DNA of 64,000 nucleotides, taken from the NCBI RefSeq assembly GCF_002878395.1, contig NC_061115.1:90517955-90581954 (forward strand). Direction: 5' to 3'. The notes under the pieces are model-generated. The model saw only the letters and a list, made by a program, of their open reading frames with translations. It ran no database searches and had not been told where the DNA came from. The stretch comes from Capsicum annuum (Eukaryota > Streptophyta > Magnoliopsida > Solanales > Solanaceae). Below, in pieces: positions 45,863 through 57,395 of the stretch. A program made the translations under genes and the position numbers. How positions within the stretch are numbered: the stretch's first letter is position 1; every line of letters begins with the position of its first letter.

Positions 45863-46327
45863 GATATTTGTTGGCTAAACTCTCTTTCTCATTTTATCTC
45901 TTCCAAAGGGATGGAAATTTCGATCCTTCAGGTCGGAGTAGTAGGGTAAAGGAATACTTCGACAAGTACTTGTTGTGACTGCAACATGGATCTCTGAAGG
46001 TACTTTCCATGGATATGAAATGAAGTTGGATTCGTCCATGGGATTTAGACATCTAAATCCATTCCATGTATATGAAATGAAATTGGCTTAGTTTGTGCCA
46101 TAACTTTTTGATTTGATTCGTTATCTCTAGAAAGAACATGCAGATATTAGGCCTACCTTAGTACAACTTTTATTCCATGGATGCTTGAGGGAAACAGGCT
46201 AGGGAGAGCCACCATAAAATTTGTTTATGTCATATACAAAACAATCTTGTACTAAGGAGATAAAAGATTTTATGTTCTAAGACTGGCAAAAGTCATTCCA
46301 TCCCACTGAGGGTTGCAAAGTCTTTGT
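45863..46327 (+). other. Leader region of pararetrovirus unit 3 (truncated)
   Basis: Matches the first part of the unit 2 leader (39583-40047), including the twice-used phrase ATATGAAATGAA (46012-46085). The copy breaks off at about 46327, before the place of the primer site. Confidence 0.6.
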
Positions 46328-47560
46328 TAATAAACCTCTATCATACAAGAAAGACTATCTCTATGAAGTAGATGTGTTGTCAGAAGAACAAGATCTATCT
46401 TCTACATATCTACATATACCAAACCTATACTCTGCCTTTTCCAGAAAATAGTGTAATCTAGAGTTGTAGATTGATTCCTTGTATCAACGAGAGCCAGATG
46501 GACTTAAATAATACATTGCTGGAACAAAACTTGACTAGCACGTCCTTACAACTTCAGCTGGACATTTTATCACTTTGTAGATGCCAAAGGATTTTGTACA
46601 ACAGTAGATAAGGCATAACTTTACCCATATCTATTTTGCCGCAATTCAAATTTCCTTGACATATTAAGGGAGAAAAGTACAGCCAATAAAGGCATGTCTT
46701 TCCTTTCTTGATACCAAATTTGGAGAGTACCATCATGCAAACTTGGGCACTTCAGAAATCACAGTGGACTCAGGGACAATCATTGTCACCATGTTCCCCA
46801 ACCTCAACATATTTTGAGTCGTATCTAACAAAGGAATTGAGGCTTCAACTCTGAAATCTTAAAGCCCCACCAGACTAAACTCTGCACAAATAACCCTACA
46901 CCACTAGATAGTTTGGAAAGTTAAAAACAACAAACAAAACTTATCCCTTCCAGGTGGCCATCACTCATTGTCTCTAACTATAGATGTTACCAAAGGAATA
47001 ACCCAGTGCATCCAAATCCTAAAAGATGTCTCTAAAGAAGAATTCCTCATGATTCTTCAAAAGTCATCACCCTGGAGTTATGAGAAGATGAGAGTTCATC
47101 CTCAACATCTCCAAATACCAAAACCTATATTTTATAAAAAAAAAAAACTTACAAAGTATCTCTCTCCATCCACATGTATACACCTGCTAACACTTTTACA
47201 TATGAAGAGAATCTAGATCCATTGAATATTACATGTTATCTCAAAAGTTCCATGTATGGAAAAAACTGGATACAACAATTCAGTCTGGATGGGCATACTG
47301 TACACAGGTTTATGGATTTATTTATAGGACACTGCCTATAGGACATTGACTGTGACTATCATGAATTCCAAGAGGACTAGCTGAATAATTATGATGAAGA
47401 GGATAATGAACTAGAATAGGACGAGTATTGGGGCTTCAAAAAACGCCATTACAAGAGGCCTTCAAATAAAGGAGAAATCAAATATCCATTCAAAGTTCCT
47501 ATAGACCACAAGAATGGCCACCACTATGCACTTCATCCAAAATCAAACCCTTTAAATCCT
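46328..47560 (+). pseudogene. Pararetrovirus unit 4 movement-protein-like region (decayed)
   Basis: Aligns with 40845-42080 of unit 3. The N-terminus is missing because of the unit 3/4 junction. The block equivalent to 41107-41330 is at about 46610-46810, with the DTKFGEYHHANLGT-like and ITVDSGTIIVTMFPN-like segments in shifted frames. An open stretch at 46968-47216 reads MSLTIDVTKGITQCIQILK and continues to YEKMRVHPQHLQIP. Several stops. Assignment as for unit 3. Confidence 0.55.
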
Positions 47561-49611
47561 AGTCAAATCTCAAACCTCCCATGTTCTTGATATTAGAAAC
47601 TAGCTCAATTTCTAAATATGCCTTTCTACAAAATTACTTATCCAGAAGGAATAACCAAAACCATGCTCCAAAGTTTCCACATGTTATTCCATCTTTCAGA
47701 CAAGAGGAGCCAGTAAGTTGTCAAGCCTCCACCCAATGTGTCATATTTATCAAAGCACTCATAAGAAGGCTACAGACTATCCGATCAAAAAAATTCCCAA
47801 TGGGATGATCAATACTACATTTTGTTGACCAATAATAGAAAGAAATGGCCTCACTGGAAGAACAAATCCATCTCCTAAAACATGACTATACTACACTGCA
47901 CAATGCCCAAAAAGCCATCGTATTTCCAAAAACATATCTTCCACGAGGATCAACCCAACCCTTTTCCACCTACCAACCTCATTCATCCATACCCACACAA
48001 TTTACTCTAGCTTTAAGAGATGAACATGAGGAGTTCAACATTTCCAAATTTGTATGGGAAAGGAATCATGCCATGGCGACCTAAAAGGAAGCCAAGATGA
48101 CACAGTATAGGGTCAAAAGGATAAAGTATTACAAATAGGCTTTATATCATGCTGATAAGATAGTCACAAGACATGATACTCCAATACATGATCCCATAAT
48201 CCCAATTGCCGACTTTGAGATCCAGTTAACAGCAACACAAACTAAAGAGCAACTAGATGAAGTCTGGGAGTCCACCAAAAATTGTATCCTAACAACAGAA
48301 GTTTATTTCTAGATGACTTTAAAGAAGATGACTTAATCATCTTAGATCAAGTGATCCCTCAGTATGATGCTAAAGATCCTAGAGATGCCATTCCATAGCA
48401 AGTTAGTATGAATAACACAGAGAAAAAGTATCTAAAAATCATTGATAAACTATATAACTTTGAACATGAGGAGAATCCAGGCCACTCATCCGCTACTAAA
48501 CTTGTGAATATATGTTCAAAAACTAGTGATGACATTTTTGATGTAAATATATAGATAATAATGGTTTATCTGTTGATTCTCCAATACACACAAAAGATAC
48601 TAAGGTTACTGATGTTGAATTCCTGGTAGATTCACCCAAAGAAGACTATACACTAATATACATGAACCATTCCAAGGAACCAGAGATCTCTAAAGTTCTC
48701 AATGAATAATATGGGATGACAGATGACCCACACCAAGAAATAAGGCCAGATATAGGTACATCGACAAAGAAAATTATGGGAATCAGATTTTATACCTTCA
48801 CTCTCGGTGGGATCAAGATTTTATCTTGGACCCAAAGGATCCAGGACTTCTATACTTGGATGGAAATAGAGAATATGGCTAAATAGGAGAAATATATAAT
48901 TCTCTTAGAGTTCACATCCAGATTCTCTGGAATACTCAGAGACTAGTGGAACTAGTTTGGGATTTTTATAAGAACATTAATCTAATATCCCAGGACTTTG
49001 CCTTAAACATCAAGATACTACCCAAGTTCATCTATAGATACACAAGCCAAAGATAAGAAAGTCTCCCATGATAGCTCTTCGAGATGAAATGCCTATCATT
49101 TGATAGAAATATCATTGATATCCACTTCCAAAAGATGGAAAAAATCTACTTTGAGTTTGGAGGAGATCCCATCCTAAAGGAAGACTTTTTCACATCACTA
49201 TAAAAGATGCTATAAGGCCACACAATGATGATTGTAGAGGAAATATTCAAATTCATGACTGTCCCATAGATAGGCTACATCCGGCAGGCCATCTTTTAAG
49301 CTCTAGTCAGGATATGCATAAAGAGGTCTATACTGAAGCAGATTATTGATAAGAATCTAGCCTGTAATCAAACTTGCAACAAATATAACCTCATCACTAA
49401 CACCAACTACTCGTACCCGTGCTGCAAACTGAGATAAAAAGGCAGCTGTTGTTTAAAAGGTTTACACTACCAAGGCCTCCTAATGATAGAAGTAAGGTGA
49501 TCCAGCTAACCAGGTATTTTAAATAAAGGCACCCAGTAAATTATAATAAGAAGAATGATGGTTGCTTCATCTGCAGAAAGCCTAGTCACTTTGCTAGAAA
49601 CTATCCTCAAG
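47561..49611 (+). pseudogene. Pararetrovirus unit 4 coat protein region with zinc knuckle (decayed)
   Basis: Opens with a linker, then a heptad-like segment at 47845-47930 (MASLEEQIHLLKHDYTTLH), a Pro-rich segment (TYLPRGSTQPF, about 47935), the blocks equivalent to 42576-42824 (about 48094-48345), FYTFTLGGIKILSW in mixed frames (about 48790), FTSRFSGILRD-like text (about 48915), and KMEKIYFEFGGDPI (about 49133). It ends in a knuckle C-FI-C-RKPS-H-FARN-Y (49563-49604), again without the last Cys. The LTR of G follows seven bases later. Confidence 0.6.
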
Positions 49612-51249
49612 TGTAATGACCCTTCAGGTCATTTTCCATATTTATGCTTATTTCTGTTGTTTGAGCTTCTCCATTTCTTCCACAAGTCATTTATGACTCA
49701 CTAGGATCGATGATTCAATCACCGGGCAGTTCGTTTGACTTTTAGAACCAATTCTCTGTTTAGAAATCTTCGTTTGTTCCAAATGTCCATCGGGCAAAAA
49801 CTTAAGTAAATCGATGTTGAATTTAAAATCCAACTGCTCCATTATGTTCAAAACATTTATTTTAGGCTAGGAAGACCCTTGGTTTAGGTGTCAAGGCTTC
49901 TAAACTTATTTTGGAATATTGAGCAGATTTTATTAAGAATGAAACTATAGGTGTGGGCCGTACTTTTTATCGAAATAATCTTGCATGAAAGTTTTGATAA
50001 TTCCAATAGATTGGAAATGTGGTTTACACTCAAATTTCACTATTATATTATGTTATCTAGGTTTCGAGTGAGTTGCGAGGGTCAAAAATAAATTTTTGAC
50101 TTTGTTGTCCCAGGGATACCACATCTTTTCATCGAGGGGATCTATAAATAGAACCCCACGTCTTGAATTTAGGGATTTTCTTTTCATCTTTGAGAGCCTA
50201 AAACCCTAAATGAGTATGATAAATCAAAATTGAGTCTTGTGGGTATCTAGGGATCTTGATAAATATCTATTATCATGATTTTCACCTGGATTAAGGTAAG
50301 ATTTCATCACATTATTGATGAATTTCTTGGGTTTTGACCCAAAACCCTCAAGTCACTTAGGGATTGATTTTAGCTCAAAGATTGCTTGTTTTTTTACCCA
50401 TTTTGGGGGGTTTGATTCCTTGTTTATGTATGAATATTTTATTGACTTTGGAAATATATTTTTCGTAAGTGAACCCACTTAGGGTTTTTGGTGTTGTTTT
50501 TGAATCTGAGGCACAATAGTGTAATATGGGTATTGTTAGACTCATATTAACGAGTAGATTATGATTTTGATAGTGTGATGACATTTTGAGGATTGTGAAC
50601 TGAAGATGGGTGTGTGGTGCATGAAGTAAGGTTTTGTGATTTGGCCTTGAGGTAGGATTTTGTCTACTTTTCTTCATAGATGATGTGTGATATATATTGC
50701 GTATGGATATAGATGTTAGTCTTGATTATGAGTAGGATAACTTGTCCTTGATTGTTGATGTTTGGAGATTAGATAAGATCTTTGGACTCGTAAAATGACA
50801 TGTTTATAACCCTTTTGAATCTTGTTGCTTTTTCTCTCTAGTTTAGAATTGTTGTAGCATGGTTATGATGTAAACCTATATTTGGGATATGGTTTTAGCA
50901 TTATAATCATGATTTTTGTGGTAGTCTTGAAACCGTAATTTGGCTAGAGTTAACTTGAATACCCTTTATTTCAAATCAAAGTTACAATCTTAGGCTTGAA
51001 TATGACTTACTTGACATCTAGAAGATAAACTAGATACCTTATCCTAGTTTGAGGCATAGTGTTCCTAATTATGGAAGTTGAGGATTAGAAGTGGATCATC
51101 CAGCCCACTTAGGCTAAGATTTGTGTTCCTTATGGGCTTAGTTGCAGATCGTAGGCCTAGTTCAAACTAATAAGCCTTATTTAAGAGATTTACTTAGTGA
51201 CTTGATAAATTATGATGATTTTTACTAGATTATGATTTATGGACTATAT

Positions 51250-51490
51250 AGATGTTAATTTTCCTTAGATGTGATACTGGGTCTTTAGAGATGTTATTTC
51301 CTCTTAATTATGATATTTAGCCCAAAGAGATGCATTTTCCTCTTAATTATGATATTTGGCCCATAGAGATGCACTTTTCTCTTAGTTATGGTATTTGTTC
51401 TATGGAGATGATATTCCTCTTAGTTATGATTATTAGGCTTATAGAGATGATTTTCCTCTTGGTCATGATGTATAACCTATAGATATGAGA
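51250..51490 (+). repeat. Tandem repeat of about 50-60 bp in LTR G
   Basis: About four degenerate copies of a phrase near AGAGATG-x-ATTTTCCTCTTA followed by ATTATGATATTTGGCCCAT (51290-51480). Confidence 0.65.
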
Positions 51491-52653
51491 TATTTAATAG
51501 AGGTGATATGCTTATTGATATTATACCTCCAAGAAGTGAGATGCCTCCCAGATTTGAGATGATTATAGATATTCTATAGCTTATAAATATGATTATTGAT
51601 ATAAGTTCTGGATATGTATATGGGCCTAAGGCCATGATTATGATCTTGTGATTATTTTAGATATATTATTATCCCAAAGGCCATGTTATGATGATGATTG
51701 GATATATGAGAAGTGTTTATCATTATAAAGGATTCAATTAGTTTATTAATATGCATGTATCTATTTTAATACACACCTCTTCGGTATGGGATGGAGGAAG
51801 ATGCGGTATATTGCTTACGAATTTATTGATTGAATAGTGGTGATGGCATGCATATATTTGGTACATTCATGATTATTTTATCATCAACTTATGTGATTCT
51901 AGATGAAATATGATCTTATGATTATTCTGCTTAATTAAAGGTTAAGCTATGTGATAGTTAGTTGTCTTTTAGGAGACTATATCACTTGGTGACTAGGAAT
52001 AAAATGTATTAGTTAATGAGTCTCGCTTAGTTAAAACATGGTAGCTATGATGCATGGCTAATAATGATGTCAGGCTTAGAATAGATGAAGATTAGTGATA
52101 TTGATGACTAAGTTTATAATTTTGATTAGTTGTCAAATGAGAGATTGTGTATTAATGAGGCTAAATAATAAGTGATGTTCGTAATAAAGGGATGTCTAGT
52201 TAATAACATAGAATAGTTACTAAATAGGTGGTTAATAAATAGTTAAACAAGGATTAGTAAGTAACGATTATTAGTTAATGAATAATTTCAATTAAGATGG
52301 TTAGGTGATAAGTGGTTATGAATTTTCTAATAATAGTTAATGGATACATGATTATTAGTTCATAATTTGGAATAATGGATAAATGACTATTATGGTCTAG
52401 TGATGAATCTTTGCAAGATGTTAGATGTTGGCTATTTAATAAATAATGGTTAGTTGCTATCCCCTAATTAAGGATAATGTTTAGACAAATAAGTAGAGGT
52501 CACCTGATGACGAGTAAACTAGTGGTTTCATTACAAATAGCATTGATTAGCTAATAACGAGTAGTTGGGAAGTAATGTCTAGATAGATATTTAATGATGA
52601 AAAGATTATGTTCATGAGTATATTATTATATGTTATTTCATAATGATTATTGT

Positions 52654-52880
52654 GATGATATTGATACCTGACAAGGCCGGAAGATACTATTATATGATAT
52701 TGATACCTGGCAAGGCCAAAGGATACTATAGTGATAATTTGATACCCGACAAGGATGGAGGATACTATTGTGATGATATTGATACCTGGTAAGGCCATAG
52801 GATGCTATTGTGATGATATTGATATCCACAAGGCCAGAGGATATTATGATGGTACATTGATACTCGGCAAGGCCAGAAGT
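52654..52880 (+). repeat. Tandem repeat of about 40-45 bp in LTR G
   Basis: Six copies of a unit close to GATATTGATACCTGGCAAGG followed by CCAGAGGATACTATTGTGAT. Copies differ by a few substitutions. The overlapping short ORFs on the minus strand (52547-52950) are just this repeat read in three frames. Confidence 0.8.
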
Positions 52881-53584
52881 TAATTACGATAATGATGGTC
52901 ATGAGGATGGAAATTATGATATGTTGTGATATTGATTGTGTAGCTTGCATTCATTCTTGCAAGCACATTACCTGTCACCAGTATACACCTATGTTTATCA
53001 GCCAGTATGGGATGATAGCATAGATATGGGTAAAGAATAGGCCTTATGTTGTTTTGTGGTTATTGAACCTTCTAAGTCTGGGGTGGTGGGCGTACCTAGA
53101 GGCTCGGCTAGGTATTTAGTTTTTTGGAGTAGCCGGTTATTCATTCTGTTATTGATATTGTTATTATTATTGTTATGATCATTACTATGGCTAGCTTATG
53201 ACAAATTGTTCATTGATCCGGTATTGAGAATTGAGGTATGTCTTTGGCTTCTTCTGTCTTGTGATGGTATTATTGTACAAAATTATATCATGTTTAGCCA
53301 TATAGATTGGAAACCTTGAGTATGATAGTATAGAATCTTGAAAGTATCATGAAGAGGTATTATAATGAGTATATGATGATCTACACTACTTTTTGAAATA
53401 ACCTCATGTTTATGTGTATCTATATATATGTATCTAGCTATATGAAGTTATGGCACTACTGTATATCCCTTCCTTCGCTTTCTTATATTGTATAATCATT
53501 TCTTAATGGTTGACCTTGTATATTTCTATATATCTTTCTTTCACTCTTCATTCATATATTGGCATGGGATATAGAGTACAGTAT

Positions 53585-56107
53585 TGTAAGACCCCACAAA
53601 ATTTTCCTCATAGTCTGAGCCTTAGAGCGTGTCAAGTGAAGTGTAATTCCGGCCCTAAAAGATTGAGAAGTTACTTCCAAAGTGATTAGTGTGTTAACCT
53701 TTATTTAATTTCCCTAAAAATGACTTTCTATCATATGGAAAACTGAATTAGCTTTCCAATGATACCAATTTCATCTAAATTTGGTATCGGGGTGAGAAGT
53801 TATGGCTATTTTACTAAGAGCTGTCGGAATCGCTCAGGTGCGACGGGCAGGTTGACGGACCATCGAGCTTGCGACGGACCATCACAACCAAAGTAGTAAC
53901 AACCTCTTCTGGCCCCAGTGCGATGGCCAAGACGACGGACCGTCAATCTACCAATGGACCATTGCTAAGATCGTCGTAATTGATGTAGTGTGGCCTTTTT
54001 CTAACCAACAAGCAACGGACGATCCAACTGGCTGTCGAGCCAGTGACGGACCATCACTCCGTCCATCGCAAATCTCGTTCATTATTTTTAAGTCATTTTT
54101 AATAGAAATTTTGGTCTTTTCCTCTTTGAACACTTAGATATATGCAAAACGAAGTATATGACTTCATTATCTCCCGAAACATCCAAAGGCTATGGTTTCT
54201 TCCTCAAGAACAAACCCAAAACCCTTCTCTAAGAAATTCAAGAACTCACCATAGATTCTACAAATTCAGTTGAGATTTAAGTTCCCCAAGTCCAAGGCTT
54301 CAATAACCCTCTCTCAAAGAGTAAGAAGAAGAGTTTCAAGCAAACTTGTTCATCTAGTTTCACAATCTAAGGTATGTGGGGTATGAACAAGGACAATTCT
54401 TTCATCCTTGTGCCCAAAACTTATTTTAAATTACAAAGATATATGACTTTATGAGTTCTTCTATGAATTTTAAGTGTGGGTTCATACCCAATATTACTAT
54501 GCATGATATTTTGAGATTTGCCAATGTTCTAGAAATTGAAGTACATGAGTATGTTGAGATTTTAAGACAAATTGCTGAACATTCTAGATTTCTATATGAT
54601 TTGTGTATCCATATGACATATAGTATGCATTTTGATAAGTCTTAACTTGAGATATGATTATGGGTCATTAAACCCTACTTGAGATTTTAGTTTTTATGAA
54701 CTTTTATTCTATAAGCACCCATGATTTGAGTATTTTGAGATCATTGAGAAAGTTTTGACCTTAATGGTCATAGTAGCTTTGAAATCCACTTTACCAAATG
54801 AGATTATAGATTTTATAGTTGGGTTCTTATAAACCATGAGATTATTTTAAAGTGGATTACCCTGAAATAAGCGTAGCTAACTAATATGAGTAGTATTTAG
54901 CACCGAGTTGGGTAAGTTACTACGGATTCATACCCCAAAACTACGTGCCACTGTAGGATTAAGATTTATGGGCCCGAGACCGAGATAAATAATCATTGAG
55001 TTGAGGTTATACTCCCTGGCAAGAGTATGACGCCTCTCCCCAACGTGAGGTTTCTTTCTTAGGAGGATAAGATGTTGGACTCAATGTAGCTCGCATGGTT
55101 TATGTCAGTTAAGAGAACCTCTCTAAAGCTTTGAGATAAGTGATTTTCCTAATATTTAAGTTTGTAGATTTGCTTCCTAAAGTATTTTTCCTTGGGGTGA
55201 GATATTTTCCTTAAGAGAAGTTTTTTTTTCCTACTAGTAAATAGTAAATAAATAGCTTATGAGTATTTTTCCCTATTAGTAAGATTTTTTTGAAATAGTT
55301 TCTTGAAGTAAAATTTCCCAAGAAGAAAGTAGTTTTCTTTATTAGTAAGAGTTATATAATTTTGATTACAAGTGTCTTGAGTTAAAATAGTTCTAAGTTC
55401 TTGAGAATTAAAGAAGTTTTAATGTCCATGAGATATATGCATGAGTTGATAGTATTGTTTAAAGCTTCCTTCAGCCTTCGAGTAATGAGAATAAGAGGAG
55501 AGTACAAATTGTAAAGCTAAAGTATGATGACTCGCGAGATTAGTGTTACATGCTTCATTCTACATGATTTATAAGCTTATTATGTTAGACCTATTCAAGC
55601 TATGTGAGTCATTCATATTTGCATGCATGAATTGATTAAAGAGAATGGATATTGTTTTATGTACATGCATAATGTAGGTTCAGGTGCTCAGTCCCAGTCT
55701 CGTCAGTGATTTTTGAGTACCTTTGTCTATATCTCTACCGCGGTGAGTCCTCATGGTTTGAGGACCTATCTTCAGACATTTCAGTATTCTTAGTAGACAT
55801 ATTATTGCTTTCAATTCAGTTTGAGTCAGTTGGGGACCTGTCCCAATGGCTCTATAGTTCGTGAAGTAGTAAAGGCTTTGTCAAACTAGTTATTAGATTG
55901 TTTGTATGTTGAGATTTCCATTATTGTGGTTGTTTGACCGAGTATTTCTTGTTAATTCTATCATTTGATGTAACAGTAGCAGCGTTTTGTTTATTTAATC
56001 TCAAAATAAGTTATTATATATAGTAAAAGGCTTAAAGGGTTAGCTTAGGGCTACTTGTAGCCTTAAGCACCATGTGATGTTCTGGGATGAGATTTTGGGA
56101 CATTACA
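53585..56107 (+). repeat. Element F 5' LTR
   Basis: TGTAAGACCCC to GGGACATTACA. A strong cluster of GACGGACCATC/GACCGTC words lies at 53825-54070. Inverted repeats GTCCTC-N7-GAGGAC (55747-55765), GGGACCTGTCCC (55833-55844) and GGCTAC-TT-GTAGCC (56049-56062) are perfect. About 80 bp that carry the CTATATTA inverted repeat in the 3' LTR are missing here, near 55675. Confidence 0.85.
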
Positions 56108-56111
56108 AACT

Positions 56112-56123
56112 TGGTATCAAAGC
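56112..56123 (+). other. Primer-binding site, element F
   Basis: TGGTATCAAAGC, identical to element A and at the same distance from the LTR end; matches initiator tRNA-Met at 11 of 12 bases. Confidence 0.8.
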
Positions 56124-56315
56124 CTAAGGTTTAAGGAGTCCTAGGGAGTCTGACAAGCCACGTTGAATAGAGTCTTGATCATCGGTATGTAGCATGCCAC
56201 ATCATTGATCAAGAGGCTATGAGATGTTTTAGAAAAAAGTTGTTTCTTTCTTTCAGATTCTATCGTGCCTATAGTTGTCCTCTCATCTAATAATTCCTAC
56301 TCTCCTATTTCAGAA

Positions 56316-57395
56316 ATGCCTTCCCAAAAAGCGAACGCCTACAAAAATGATAATGAGCAACCCCAGCCTGTTGATCCCTTAAATGAGATGGTGTCTCATA
56401 CTGATCTTTGGGTGGCCTTTCAGACGTTAGCAAAAGCGGTCACCGCTAATGTTCAGGCCAATAACCAGGCAGTATTTGTAAATTAGTAGGGAGGTGATTT
56501 AGCTGCTGCTAGGATTCGTGATTTCATACGGATGAATCCTCCAGTTTTTTATGGGTCAAAGCCAGGTAAGGACCCACAGTTATACCTTAAGGAGGTGAGA
56601 AAAATCACACAGGTAATGCATGTTTCTGAGGAAGAAAGTTTTGAGCTACCGTCTTATAGGTTGAAAGACATTGCATATGACTGGGATGTATCATGGAGGA
56701 AGGGTAAAGGTGAGGATGCTGCTCCTCTGACTTGGTAGGTATTCTAAGATGCATTCTTGGATAAGTTCTTTTTGCTTAAGATGAGGGAAGCAATGATTGA
56801 GGAGTTTATGAACTTATGGAAGGGCTTCATAACTGTTAAGCAGTATTGCTTGAAGTTCAACCAGTTAGCTAAGTATGCTCCTGATTTGATTTCTGACACC
56901 CAAGCTAGTATGAGCAAGTTTGTGACAGGTGTTTCTAGTTTGGTACTGAAAGAGTGTAGGACTGCGATATTAAATATGGATATGGATCTGTCTAGGTTGA
57001 TGATACATGTATAGTAGATAGAGGCGGACAAGATAAGAGAGAGAGATAGAGTGAGGGGTAATAAAAAGTCTAGATCTGAGCAGTATGAGTATGGTCAGTC
57101 TAGGTCCCATGGAGGGAACCACCCACAGTTCTAGAGCCATTCATCTATGCTAGCACCGTCATCATCTAGTGCTCCCGCACCTAGAGGCAGATAGGAGCAA
57201 AGAAACAGGTCTTCTATGTCTAGGTTGCAAAACAGTGTAACAGACCCCGCTATCTTTCTTGTGCTAAGTGTGGTAAGGACCATCCTAGTGAGTGCTTAGC
57301 GGACCAGATAGGTTGTTTTGGTTATGGCAAGATGGGCCACAGACTTAGAGATTACTCGCATTCCAGGTAGGGGAACAAATATGCCCAACCTCAAG
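56316..57395 (+). pseudogene. Element F gag (decayed)
   Basis: I take the ATG at 56316 (MPSQKAN) because it aligns with the MPPRR starts of elements A and B; the frame is open 51 bp further upstream. Blocks: HTDLWVAFQTLAKAV, then ARIRDFIRMNPPVFYGSKPG (about 56509-56570), YRLKDIAYDW, FFLLKMREAMIEEFMNLWKG (56766-56828), LNMDMDLSRL, and a double zinc knuckle (about 57250-57365; CAKCGKDHPSEC, then a second knuckle whose middle Cys is Tyr). Five or more internal stops are TAG at conserved Gln positions (56485-56490, 56736, 57012-57017, 57133). Confidence 0.75.

Larger units (their letters stand above)
40349..46327 (+). mobile_element. Endogenous pararetrovirus unit 3, plus strand (most complete copy)
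   Basis: Runs from just after the primer site through movement protein, coat protein, zinc knuckle, unrecognised region, short-repeat array, GATA-rich promoter and the first part of the leader. The same leader point recurs at 40024 (unit 2) and 46310 (unit 3), so the genome period is about 6.29 kb, below the usual 7-10 kb of Caulimoviridae; the shortfall matches the missing protease-RT-RNase H. The unit joins unit 4 by a breakpoint near 46327 that removes about 800 bp (rest of leader, primer site and the start of the movement protein). Confidence 0.75.
46328..49611 (+). mobile_element. Endogenous pararetrovirus unit 4, plus strand
   Basis: Fourth copy, beginning within the movement-protein-like ORF (46328 corresponds to about 40845 of unit 3) and ending in the zinc knuckle, where LTR G begins (49612). 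It is collinear with unit 3 over about 3.3 kb, but differs by many substitutions, so the two are not a recent duplication. Confidence 0.75.
49612..53579 (+). repeat. Element G LTR, left piece
   Basis: Starts TGTAATGACCC immediately after the zinc knuckle of unit 4 and runs about 4 kb until element F interrupts it at the AGTAT duplication (53580-53584). Contents: TCTATAAATA at about 50147, long AT-rich noncoding text, two tandem-repeat arrays (51250-51490 and 52654-52880), and a 3' part (52930-53560) related to the fragment at 29640-30500. No coding capacity. The LTR continues at 63628 and leaves the window, so its end, and any interior of G, cannot be seen. Confidence 0.65.

Noticed and set aside
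30508..49611. Interpretation of the virus units as Ty3/gypsy LTR elements
   Set aside because: No LTR pairs flank them, units follow head to tail, the primer site lies after a long leader, and the first ORF is movement-protein-like.
52654..52880. CRISPR-like spaced repeat
   Set aside because: The repeats are directly tandem, without unique spacers, in a plant LTR.
52547..52950. Overlapping minus-strand ORFs with repeated peptides
   Set aside because: They are the 40-45-bp tandem repeat of LTR G read in three frames, not a repeat protein.
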